Shown: piece after piece, positions 1 to 6,408 of the stretch | Numbering within the stretch: the stretch's first letter is position 1 | Layout: each line of letters starts with the position of its first letter | Assembly (NCBI GenBank): GCA_937926515.1 | Contig: CALAZZ010000169.1 | Coordinates: forward strand, 1 to 6,685 | Length of the DNA stretch: 6,685 nucleotides | DNA from: an uncultured Bacteroidales bacterium | GTDB lineage: Bacteria > Bacteroidota > Bacteroidia > Bacteroidales > F082 | Reading direction: 5' to 3' | Made by a program: the position numbers and the translations under genes | The notes under the pieces: model-generated | The model's database searches: none | What the model was told of the DNA's origin: nothing | Seen by the model: only the letters and a program-made list of their open reading frames with translations

Positions 1-50
1 GGGAAAAACTTGATATGGTTGAGCAATTTAAGAATGCATTTTCACTATAG
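1..50 (+). CDS. C-terminal end of an upstream gene (partial)
   Basis: The frame beginning at base 3 reads EKLDMVEQFKNAFSL and then a TAG stop at 48-50. The tail looks like the amphipathic C-terminal helix of a cytoplasmic protein. A strong hairpin terminator lies 25 nt downstream, as expected after the last gene of a + strand transcription unit. Only 15 codons are visible, so neither family nor function can be named, and chance reading-through is possible. Confidence 0.4.
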   Translation, partial: EKLDMVEQFKNAFSL

Positions 51-75
51 AAAAGTAGTGATACATAATCCCCTC

Positions 76-108
76 AAAAAAAAACAGCTTTTTAAAAGCT
101 GTTTTTTT
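76..108. terminator. Bidirectional intrinsic terminator
   Basis: The arms CAGCTTTT (85-92) and AAAAGCTG (94-101) are exact reverse complements. They are flanked by a run of nine A (76-84) and a run of seven T (102-108), which extends the pairing and supplies a U-tract in both directions. In practice the innermost A/T bases would form the loop. It lies between the end of the + strand gene at 1-50 and the stop of the - strand gene at 122, so it can serve both convergent transcripts. Confidence 0.85.
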
Positions 109-121
109 GATTTATAAGCAT

Positions 122-865
122 TTAGCGCTGGATCACAAGTTTTCGTGTTGAAGTTGTTTTACCGTCTATGACCAGCGAATAAAAGTACAAGCCCTCTCCT
201 AAATCCTGAACCGGAATGGTCACGTTTGTCATATTTGGATTTATTGGAAAATCAAGCACCTGCTTCCCAAGCATATTGTATACCTGCAAATTGGCAGTCG
301 TGATCTCACTCGGAAAATCATAGTCAAAGCTTACCTGGTTGCGGGCCGGATTGGGATAGGCATTGCCGAAAGCTATTCTTTTCTGTAAATCATCAACTGA
401 AGCAGGGCTTATCACGTAATATACGATCATTGACACATGATCATCTTCATTATCAGCATTAAAAAATGTATACTTAATGATTGAAGTGCCGTTTTTTGAA
501 TTTGGCTGATAATGCCCTGCAAATACCCAGTCTTCAGTAGTAGCACCGGCTTCAATTGCAATAGGATCAGGTGAAACATCCGTATCAGGGGCAAAACACA
601 AACCCCAACAAAGCATATTGGTTGTTCCTTCAACAATGTCGATCTCTGTACGCATGGCCTTAACCTGAAGTGTGCGGTCAGTGTTATTGGTCACCATTGC
701 ATGTGATACTACTTCATAAAAAATATCTTCGGTCAGCTCACCATAAACGTAGATGGTGTCCTCATGTTGAATGCTTTCGCCTTCCCAAGATAAACTAAGG
801 CTTTGAGCAATGGCGAAACCACCAATAATAAATGCTGTTATCAGTAAAAGTATTCTTTTTTTCAT
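122..865 (-). CDS. Secreted protein with T9SS type A sorting domain and CWGLC motif
   Basis: A 247-residue exported protein. Residues 1-20 form a signal peptide: a MKKR basic start, a hydrophobic core and an AIA cleavage site before Q21. Residues about 22-155 form a beta-rich domain of unknown function that carries C86-W-G-L-C90, a closely spaced cysteine pair. Residues about 165-247 match the T9SS C-terminal sorting domain: an AYPNPARNQ opening, LQVYNMLGKQV in the middle, and GLYFYSLVIDG followed by TRKLVIQR at the end. The protein should therefore cross the outer membrane through T9SS and be released or anchored at the surface. From memory, small proteins of this type with a CWGxC motif often occur beside Omp28-like proteins in Bacteroidota, which fits the divergent neighbour at 1032. 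The start at 865 is the only one that gives a full signal peptide. No clear Shine-Dalgarno site precedes it. The molecular function of the N-terminal domain is unknown. Confidence 0.88.
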   Translation of the reverse strand: MKKRILLLITAFIIGGFAIAQSLSLSWEGESIQHEDTIYVYGELTEDIFYEVVSHAMVTNNTDRTLQVKAMRTEIDIVEGTTNMLCWGLCFAPDTDVSPDPIAIEAGATTEDWVFAGHYQPNSKNGTSIIKYTFFNADNEDDHVSMIVYYVISPASVDDLQKRIAFGNAYPNPARNQVSFDYDFPSEITTANLQVYNMLGKQVLDFPINPNMTNVTIPVQDLGEGLYFYSLVIDGKTTSTRKLVIQR

Positions 866-1031
866 AATTATTGTGATGTTTATTCCAGCTAATTACTACA
901 AAAACCGTGCAAGTTTTCTTATTAAAAATAAATCAAAATTTCTTATATCGAATTATCTGTATTTAAAAATTATTCTGTTATTTAGTAGTGCAAATAAAGA
1001 AAAATTATTTCACATTTAAAATTTTATCATC
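866..1031. promoter_or_regulatory. AT-rich divergent intergenic region between two T9SS cargo genes
   Basis: These 166 bp separate two start codons facing outward, so promoters for both genes should lie here. The sequence is strongly AT-rich. I found no full TAnnTTTG element with a proper -33 partner in either direction. The nearest matches on the - strand are AAATTTTG and TTTATTTG followed by CA (the latter around 989-996), each one base off consensus. No long inverted repeat was seen. The regulatory role rests on gene orientation, and no specific promoter is claimed. Confidence 0.5.
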
Positions 1032-2711
1032 ATGAAAGTAAAATTTACCTTGTTTCTATTCTTTTCACTTTTGACAATGCCCTTAATTTATGGACAAAAT
1101 CCAAGGCTGGTACTGGCTGAAGGATTCAGCAGCGCTACCTGTGGACCATGTGCAGCACAAAATCCTGCATGGAATGCATTGCTACATGCCAACGAGGACA
1201 TTGTGACCTCCATCAAATATCAGATGAACTGGCCGGCTCCCGGAAATGACCCAATGCATCATCATAACCCATTGGATAATACTGCGCGCCGAAATTATTA
1301 TAGCGTGAATGCTGTACCAAATGTTGTCGTAAATGGTAACCACTTTCAGGGAGCTCCAGCACAGGTGAGCCAAGCTATGTTGCAATCTGTTGCCAACAAT
1401 AGCTCTCCATTCCAGATACAATTGCAACACCAGCTCAATGAAACTCAGGACACCATTTTTGTTACCATGCTGATTAAAGCTGATGCAGTTGTAAGTGGAA
1501 ATTTGGTAGCACATATTGCAGTAATTGAGAAACATATTCATTTTACAACACCACCGGGCACCAATGGTGAACGTGATTTTTATAATGTTATTAAAGCCCT
1601 GCTCCCGGTTCGTACAGGTACATCATTGCCCGATTTCCAACCTGGCGAATACGTGATCATAGAAGCCGCCTGGGAATTACAAAATGTATATGAAATTGAA
1701 CAACTTGCGGCAGTAGGTTTTGTGCAGGATAACGACGATAAGCATGTTCACCAGGCTGCAAACAGCAGCACTGATCCAATCATTCCACATTATGAAAATG
1801 ATGCCGCTGTTAATAATATACTTGACTTCACTAAAACAAACTGTAGTGGTGTAGTCAGCGCCCAGGTGACCATAGCCAATCATGGGAGTGAGCCGCTTAC
1901 ATCCGCACAGATTGTTGCCAGTATCAACAGCAATGAGGTCTATAATGAATTGTGGTCTGGCAACCTCAGTTTTCTGGAAAAAGCTACAATCTCCCTTGAT
2001 GACCTGCCATTTGGTATCATTGCAGAAAATGAACTGAAGATAGAAATAACATCAACCAATGGCAATAATGATGACTATCCCTTGAACACCACAAAATCTG
2101 TTTATTTTGACGGAGCACCAAATGTAGAAGGTAATCTGAGTTTGTTCCTGCTGCTGGACAATAAACCGCACGAGACCTCATGGGAACTGCTTAACTCCGT
2201 AGGCGAGGTCGTCCAATCAGGAGGGTCATATACATCACCTGGACAAAACATTATTCCTTTAAGTATTTCTGATATTGATTGCTACACCTTTATTATATAT
2301 GATGAAGGTGGTGATGGAATTTGCTGCAGCCATGGTACAGGATATTATGGCATTTTAAATCAAGGAGGGCAACCAATCATTACAGGTAGTAATTTTGGTC
2401 ATATGGAAATTCATGAGTTTGGTTATGGGTTGGTTGAACTTGAGGAAATCATGGCTGAATTTGATGTGAACATTAACCCTAATCCAGCAAGCAAAGAAGC
2501 TGCAGTAATTATTACGCTTGAAAAAGCCGCTAATGTAGAGGTCGCTTTGTACGATATGAGTGGACGTGAACTTAATGCTGTTAATTATGGTCATATACAG
2601 TCCGGTAATTACCAATTAACTGAATGGTTTATTGAAGTACCACAAGGGATTTACCTCGTAAAAATTATTGCAGACAATAAGCTTTATACCAGAAAACTGG
2701 TCGTACGTTAA
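1032..2711 (+). CDS. Omp28-like thioredoxin-fold protein with T9SS sorting domain
   Basis: A 559-residue secreted protein. Residues 1-21 are a signal peptide cleaved near YG/QNP. Residues about 25-250 resemble the Omp28-related family, which has a thioredoxin-like fold: LAEGFSSATCGPCAAQNP gives an active-site-like C37-G-P-C40, and VNAVPNVVVNG supplies the cis-proline loop (P96). A histidine cluster, MHHH, sits at 75-78. Residues about 265-355 look like a CARDB/Ig-type beta domain (VTIANHGSEPLTSAQIVASI). Residues about 366-463 form a further module, ETSWELLNSVGEVV followed by DIDCYTFIIYDEGGDGICC (C417, C431, C432, with acidic residues suited to calcium). Residues about 478-559 are a T9SS type A sorting domain (NINPNPAS, VALYDMSGREL, GIYLVKIIADNK, TRKLVVR). 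A surface or extracellular thiol-disulfide role is plausible from CGPC but unproven, because many Omp28 relatives have no known activity. No Shine-Dalgarno site is seen before the ATG. A signal peptide directly after this ATG supports the start. Confidence 0.9.
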   Translation: MKVKFTLFLFFSLLTMPLIYGQNPRLVLAEGFSSATCGPCAAQNPAWNALLHANEDIVTSIKYQMNWPAPGNDPMHHHNPLDNTARRNYYSVNAVPNVVVNGNHFQGAPAQVSQAMLQSVANNSSPFQIQLQHQLNETQDTIFVTMLIKADAVVSGNLVAHIAVIEKHIHFTTPPGTNGERDFYNVIKALLPVRTGTSLPDFQPGEYVIIEAAWELQNVYEIEQLAAVGFVQDNDDKHVHQAANSSTDPIIPHYENDAAVNNILDFTKTNCSGVVSAQVTIANHGSEPLTSAQIVASINSNEVYNELWSGNLSFLEKATISLDDLPFGIIAENELKIEITSTNGNNDDYPLNTTKSVYFDGAPNVEGNLSLFLLLDNKPHETSWELLNSVGEVVQSGGSYTSPGQNIIPLSISDIDCYTFIIYDEGGDGICCSHGTGYYGILNQGGQPIITGSNFGHMEIHEFGYGLVELEEIMAEFDVNINPNPASKEAAVIITLEKAANVEVALYDMSGRELNAVNYGHIQSGNYQLTEWFIEVPQGIYLVKIIADNKLYTRKLVVR

Positions 2712-2736
2712 AAGAATGAATTGAAACCTATCCAAT

Positions 2737-2768
2737 AAATGGAGATGATCACTTGGTCGTCTCCATTT
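2737..2768. terminator. Hairpin terminator between convergent genes
   Basis: The arms AAATGGAGATGATC (2737-2750) and GGTCGTCTCCATTT (2755-2768) pair over 14 bp with two G-T wobbles, closing on the tetraloop ACTT. It starts 26 nt after the stop of the Omp28-like gene, and its last base is also the first base of the TAA stop (2768-2770, - strand) of mtaB. The flanks are U-rich in both directions but without a long uninterrupted run (TTTTATATTT on +, ATTTATTGG on -). A bidirectional terminator is the likely role. Confidence 0.75.
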
Positions 2769-4069
2769 TATATTTCTGAAGAGTGAGGAATGATATCAGC
2801 TATTGCGGCAGGCTCTGTGGCTTCATAAAGATCAGTAATTCTTACATCCACAAACTGATTCTTGGATAATACTTTTGAGTTTACTCGTAACGGAAAATAA
2901 TGCTCCCCATATCCTTTTACAATACCATCATGACCAATGCGCTCAGTCAGAAGGCGCTGGTTCTTTCCAATCATTTTACTGATATAATTACGCTTCCCGG
3001 TTTCAGAAATGCTTCGGATAACAGCACTCCTTTGGTTTTTAAGCTTTTCAGTTATTTGGCCATCCATACGTTCGGCACGTGTGCCTGTCCTAATTGAATA
3101 TTTAAAGGTGTGTATATGACTGAATGTTATGTCCTTGGCAAGTGATACGGTTTGTTCGAAATCAGAATCAGTTTCACCGGGGAAACCAACAATTATATCT
3201 GTAGTCAGATTAAAATCAGGATACATTAGCCTTAATTTCTCAGCCATTCCACGAAATTGTTTTGCTGTATACATCCTGCGCATCCTGAGCAAAACAGATT
3301 CGGAGCCACTTTGCAGGCAAAGATGAAGATGTGGTGTAAGCTTAGGGTGTGCAAACAGCTCAAAAAATCGATCAGAGAAGCCATCTGGTTCGATCGAGGA
3401 AATTCGCACCCTGAAATCACCTGGAAGGTTGATAATACGCTCGACCAATTGTTCGAAATTGGTTTGGCCATCATGATAACGTCCAATATTCACTCCTGTG
3501 AGCACCACTTCTTTGAATCCATAATCCAGGACTGCCTGAATGTTTGTGATAATTTCTTTCAGAGGCCTGCTGCTGGCACGGCCACGCACTTTTGGAATGA
3601 TGCAGAATGTGCAGAAGTTATCACATCCATCCTGGATCTTGATCATACTACGCGTATGAAATGTTTCGTATGCCGCCTCATAACTGAACAGATCTTTATC
3701 GAATCCTTCAGGATCAGCTACATCACCACGAAAATGCGACTCTACCAGGCTAAAAATAGATGATTTACGTTCGTTGTCGACCAAGTAATTGATATGATCT
3801 GCATGAAGAAGTGAATCCTTATAATTATTAGCCATGCATCCGGTTACAACCACAAGTGCATCCTTATTTTTTCGATGCGCCTGATTGATAGTTTGCCTTG
3901 ATTTTTGATCACTTTGGTTGGTTACAGTACATGTGTTGACCACATAAATGTCAGCGCTATCATTGAAATCAACAATCTGATAACTTCCTTTATGAAAACG
4001 AGAAGCCAAGGCATCAGTTTCGTACTGATTCAGACGACAACCCAGGGTTCGAAAAGCAATCTTCTTCAT
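2768..4069 (-). CDS. mtaB: tRNA t6A37 methylthiotransferase, MtaB type
   Basis: A 433-residue radical-SAM enzyme that would convert t6A37 to ms2t6A37 in ANN-decoding tRNAs, acting in the cytoplasm. Its domain order is that of methylthiotransferases. An N-terminal UPF0004 domain holds three cluster cysteines (FRTLGCRLNQYETD, C11; VVNTCTVTNQSD, C47; VVTGCMAN, C78). The radical-SAM core carries C149-x3-C153-x2-C156 in QDGCDNFCTFCIIPKVRGR, with LTGVNIGRY, LHLCLQSGSESVLLRMRR and TDIIVGFPGETD further on. A short TRAM RNA-binding domain covers about 375-430. GCRLNQYE and the VRGRASSRP form favour MtaB (YqeV) over MiaB or RimO. The frame is open upstream to an ATG at 4138, but that would add 23 residues overlapping miaB. 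The ATG at 4069 gives the family's usual MKKIAFRTLGC start and lies 7 nt after the miaB stop, so I chose it. It is the last gene of the operon. Confidence 0.9.
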   Translation of the reverse strand: MKKIAFRTLGCRLNQYETDALASRFHKGSYQIVDFNDSADIYVVNTCTVTNQSDQKSRQTINQAHRKNKDALVVVTGCMANNYKDSLLHADHINYLVDNERKSSIFSLVESHFRGDVADPEGFDKDLFSYEAAYETFHTRSMIKIQDGCDNFCTFCIIPKVRGRASSRPLKEIITNIQAVLDYGFKEVVLTGVNIGRYHDGQTNFEQLVERIINLPGDFRVRISSIEPDGFSDRFFELFAHPKLTPHLHLCLQSGSESVLLRMRRMYTAKQFRGMAEKLRLMYPDFNLTTDIIVGFPGETDSDFEQTVSLAKDITFSHIHTFKYSIRTGTRAERMDGQITEKLKNQRSAVIRSISETGKRNYISKMIGKNQRLLTERIGHDGIVKGYGEHYFPLRVNSKVLSKNQFVDVRITDLYEATEPAAIADIIPHSSEI

Positions 4070-4076
4070 GAAATTC

Positions 4077-5522
4077 TCAGGCTGTTTGAGGTTGTGATAT
4101 TTCAACAAGCTCACCTTCAAGTGATAAGGGCGCAGCACTTGTGATGTTCAGAGTGACAAACCTTCCAATTAGGTGTTCATCATCTGATAAAAATCTTACA
4201 ACGATCTTTCCTTCAGTCAAAGCAGAAAGAAATCCCTCCTTTCGATCATGGCCACGAACCAGGACCTTAATTGTACGTCCAATAAGGTTTTTATTATATT
4301 CCAACGAATGCCTGGTCAGTTCATGAGTGAGTATGTGGTACCTTTCCTTTTTCACAAGTTGGGGTATATCATCATCCCAACGTGAACTGGCAGCACCTGG
4401 GCGTACGCTGTACTGTGCAATATAGGCCATATTGTATTTAAACTCTTCCATGGCCATTCGTGTGTTCTCAAACTGTTCATCAGTTTCACCCGTAAAGCCT
4501 ACAATGATATCGGTAAATAATGTTGCTTCAGGTATCAATCTTCTTATTGTATGAACGATATGCCTATACTTTTCCATGCCATGCTTACGGTTCATACGCA
4601 ATAGTACCCGGTCATCCCCTGATTGTATTGGCAAATGAATCTGTTTGGCCAAACAGGCATACCGTGAAATAACTTCAATAACTTCATCAGTCATATCGCG
4701 CGGATGCGGAGAGGTAAAGTAGACCCAAAATTCATGTGGTGATTGATTCCCATATTCACCTATTCGGCGGAGCAAGTCAGAAAAACTAATCTCATCACCT
4801 TTCTTATCAAGGCCGTATGAATTTACATTTTGACCTAAAAGGGTAATGGACTTAAAACCTTTGTTTACCAACATTTTCATTTCAGACAATATCTCTGATG
4901 AGGGCCTTGAAACTTCCCGTCCACGGGTATAGGGTACTGCACAAAAGGTACAGAATTTGTCGCATCCATTTTGTATAGGTATATAAGCCTCAAATTCTGA
5001 GGTATAAGTAGGTTCTACCTTCCAGAAATGGTCAATATCCTGAGCAGGATTAAAATAGACCTCACTGTGTTTATTGGATCTGTTATTGAACGTTTGAAGC
5101 ACACTATTATGCTCGTAAGTAGGTTTGTCTGCTTGCAAACCGGAATGACTATTATCCAGTTGTTTCAGTCCGGCAGGAGTGACAATACCATATTGGGTAA
5201 TCATATCAGGCAATGCCGGCAATTCACTCATAGGAAAAACCAGATCAAAAAGCTTTAAAAATCGTTCCCTGTCAGCAGGCAAGATGCAGCCCGAAACAAA
5301 GGTAATCAAGCTCTTGCTGTTCTTCATTTTGTTCCATTTGGCGATACGGGTATAAACCTTATCAATAGCTTTTTGACGCACAGAGCAAGCTATTACGCCC
5401 AGCACCTGGGCTTCATCTTCATTATCAGTTGCTGAAAAACCCATATCCTGCAATACAGTCCTGACTCGTTCAGTATCGGACTGATTCATCTGACAACCAA
5501 GTGATAGAATATGATATTTCAT
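4077..5522 (-). CDS. miaB: MiaB-type tRNA methylthiotransferase, divergent form
   Basis: A 481-residue radical-SAM methylthiotransferase, expected to turn i6A37 into ms2i6A37 in UNN-reading tRNAs. The N-terminal UPF0004 domain has C10 (SLGCQMNQSDTERV), C46 (IACSVRQKAIDKVY) and C79 (VSGCILPADRERF). The radical-SAM cluster is C187-x3-C191-x2-C194 in QNGCDKFCTFCAVPYTRGR, followed by EVSRP. LLGQNVNSYG, IHLPIQSGDDRVLLRMNRKH and TDIIVGFTGETDEQFENT complete the core. A C-terminal TRAM domain covers about 405-473. All six cluster cysteines are present, so it should be active. Residues about 113-175 form a long hydrophilic linker before the radical-SAM core. The CSVRQKA, GCILPADR and FDLVFPMSELPALP segments and the C-terminal APLSLEGEL recall the MiaB-like proteins of Patescibacteria more than ordinary Bacteroidota MiaB (from memory, not a search). 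The substrate is therefore less certain than the family. It is the middle gene of the operon. Confidence 0.85.
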   Translation of the reverse strand: MKYHILSLGCQMNQSDTERVRTVLQDMGFSATDNEDEAQVLGVIACSVRQKAIDKVYTRIAKWNKMKNSKSLITFVSGCILPADRERFLKLFDLVFPMSELPALPDMITQYGIVTPAGLKQLDNSHSGLQADKPTYEHNSVLQTFNNRSNKHSEVYFNPAQDIDHFWKVEPTYTSEFEAYIPIQNGCDKFCTFCAVPYTRGREVSRPSSEILSEMKMLVNKGFKSITLLGQNVNSYGLDKKGDEISFSDLLRRIGEYGNQSPHEFWVYFTSPHPRDMTDEVIEVISRYACLAKQIHLPIQSGDDRVLLRMNRKHGMEKYRHIVHTIRRLIPEATLFTDIIVGFTGETDEQFENTRMAMEEFKYNMAYIAQYSVRPGAASSRWDDDIPQLVKKERYHILTHELTRHSLEYNKNLIGRTIKVLVRGHDRKEGFLSALTEGKIVVRFLSDDEHLIGRFVTLNITSAAPLSLEGELVEISQPQTA

Positions 5523-5530
5523 TTTATTAT

Positions 5531-5536
5531 CTTCCT
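5531..5536 (-). promoter_or_regulatory. Shine-Dalgarno-like site of miaB
   Basis: On the - strand AGGAAG lies 8 nt before the miaB ATG at 5522, within the 24-nt gap after the reductase stop. It is the only good Shine-Dalgarno match before any gene of this window and supports the 5522 start. Confidence 0.55.
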
Positions 5537-5546
5537 AATATGCTTG

Positions 5547-6200
5547 TTAAAAATAAACCTCAGCATGCACGTTCTCCGGTGGTAATCCTTGCTGCTCAAG
5601 AAGGTCAAAAACTTCATGGATCATGTTGAAGTTGCCACAAAGATAACAATGTGTATCAATCGAAACAGGATGCTGCTTAATATAGTCTGTTACGCGGCCA
5701 TGAAAATCGCCTTTATCATCACCAGAGGTACAAAGCAAAATACGCTCTTTGTCATAGGACTCATAATCGTAAGTTTCGCTCGAAAAACGAACACCATGAA
5801 GTAATTGATAATTAATGTGTGGATAACTTTGCACAAAACTATGGAATGGAGCTATACCTGTACCTGTGGCAATAAATAAAAACTTTCCCTTTTCAATAAG
5901 TTCGGGCTCGATTGTAAAGAAACCCAACGGTCCTTCCATCTGAAGTTTCTCACCAACCTGGACATGTTTTAACTGTTTACTTACCAGCCCATCCGTGACT
6001 TCTTTTACAAGCACCTCAAAATAATTATCGTCTTCCCCACTATAAATGGAATATTCACGGTTATGAATACTTCCAGCCTGACCAAGTAAAATATGCTGAC
6101 CGGCTCTGAAGGAAAGTCCGCGCCTGCTCATCCTCAATACATAGGCTGATGGTGTAAGGTGGCGAATAGCTAAAAGCTCATGAGTGTTATCAATGGACAT
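5547..6200 (-). CDS. Ferredoxin/flavodoxin-NADP+ reductase-like flavoprotein
   Basis: A 217-residue soluble FAD/NAD(P)H oxidoreductase of the FNR superfamily. Residues 1-98 form the FAD-binding barrel, with R48-E-Y-S51-IYSG as the flavin-binding RxYS motif and MEGPLGFF at 88-95. Residues about 105-217 form the nucleotide-binding domain, with FIATGTGIAPFHSF (109-122), DFHGRVTDYI and CYLCGNFNMIHEV (185-197), ending in AEVYF with the terminal aromatic residue of the family. Its likely role is electron transfer between NADPH and ferredoxin or flavodoxin. NADPH rather than NADH as partner is assumed from the family and not read from the sequence. The length suits bacterial Fpr-like enzymes, and no extra iron-sulfur domain is present. 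It is the first gene of an operon with two radical-SAM methylthiotransferases, whose reaction needs reduced flavodoxin or ferredoxin. The ATG at 6200 follows A/T-rich sequence with no Shine-Dalgarno site. Confidence 0.85.
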   Translation of the reverse strand: MSIDNTHELLAIRHLTPSAYVLRMSRRGLSFRAGQHILLGQAGSIHNREYSIYSGEDDNYFEVLVKEVTDGLVSKQLKHVQVGEKLQMEGPLGFFTIEPELIEKGKFLFIATGTGIAPFHSFVQSYPHINYQLLHGVRFSSETYDYESYDKERILLCTSGDDKGDFHGRVTDYIKQHPVSIDTHCYLCGNFNMIHEVFDLLEQQGLPPENVHAEVYF

Positions 6201-6264
6201 AATTATGATCTGAACTTATTAAGTAATTGAAAATGTTATGATTGAGTTTTATAAAACAAGTTTG

Positions 6265-6272
6265 CAAAATTA
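6265..6272 (-). promoter_or_regulatory. Bacteroidetes-type -7 element for the reductase-miaB-mtaB operon
   Basis: Read on the - strand this is TAATTTTG followed by CAAA, a perfect match to the Bacteroidetes -7 consensus TAnnTTTG. It would start transcription near 6258, giving a leader of about 58 nt before the reductase ATG at 6200. The expected TTTG at -33 is weak: a TTTA lies 23 nt upstream. No comparably good promoter lies in the 24-nt and 7-nt gaps further down the operon. Confidence 0.55.
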
Positions 6273-6309
6273 AACATTTTTCCAATGCTGTCGCCTAAAC
6301 AATATTTCC

Positions 6310-6348
6310 ATTTAACATCTGTTAAATTAATAAATATCAAATATTTAT
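6310..6348. repeat. Two adjacent inverted repeats in the divergent promoter region
   Basis: The first palindrome is ATTTAAC-ATCT-GTTAAAT (6310-6327), with 7-bp arms and a 4-nt spacer. The second begins 3 nt later: ATAAATAT-CAA-ATATTTAT (6330-6348), with 8-bp arms and a 3-nt spacer. Both lie between the two outward-facing -7 elements, about 35-60 bp upstream of each, where a regulator could act on both promoters. The arms are almost pure A/T, so chance is a real alternative for the second one. Binding of any protein is inference. Confidence 0.5.
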
Positions 6349-6380
6349 GATTGGCTTACTCTTTACATTCATGATATTGC

Positions 6381-6388
6381 TAATTTTG
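6381..6388 (+). promoter_or_regulatory. Bacteroidetes-type -7 element for the membrane protein gene
   Basis: TAATTTTG followed by CA matches the TAnnTTTG consensus exactly. Transcription would begin near 6393-6395, leaving a leader of only about 15 nt before the ATG at 6409. The nearest TTG (6351-6353) is 27 nt upstream, longer than the usual spacing, so the -33 element is not convincing. Confidence 0.5.
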
Positions 6389-6408
6389 CATCAAATAACC
6401 CTATCCGA

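Noticed and set aside
810..1019. A 69-codon + strand frame crossing the divergent intergenic region
   Set aside because: It overlaps the signal peptide codons of the - strand gene and then runs through AT-rich DNA; the K/N/I/F-rich product is what such DNA yields by chance.
866..1031. A regulatory RNA or riboswitch in the divergent intergenic region
   Set aside because: I found no stable GC-containing hairpin or conserved aptamer-like core, only AT-rich sequence.
1182..1541. A 119-codon open frame on the - strand within the Omp28-like gene
   Set aside because: It is antisense to the thioredoxin-like domain, with a composition rich in I, N, M, C and H and no domain. The + strand gene explains this DNA.
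3257..3763. A 168-codon open frame on the + strand, antisense to mtaB
   Set aside because: It lies wholly within the well-supported mtaB gene on the other strand, and its translation shows no recognisable domain. It is an antisense shadow.
5028..5258. A 76-codon + strand frame opposite the MiaB linker
   Set aside because: It is antisense to miaB, with no motif. The corresponding miaB frame is continuous and conserved on both sides.
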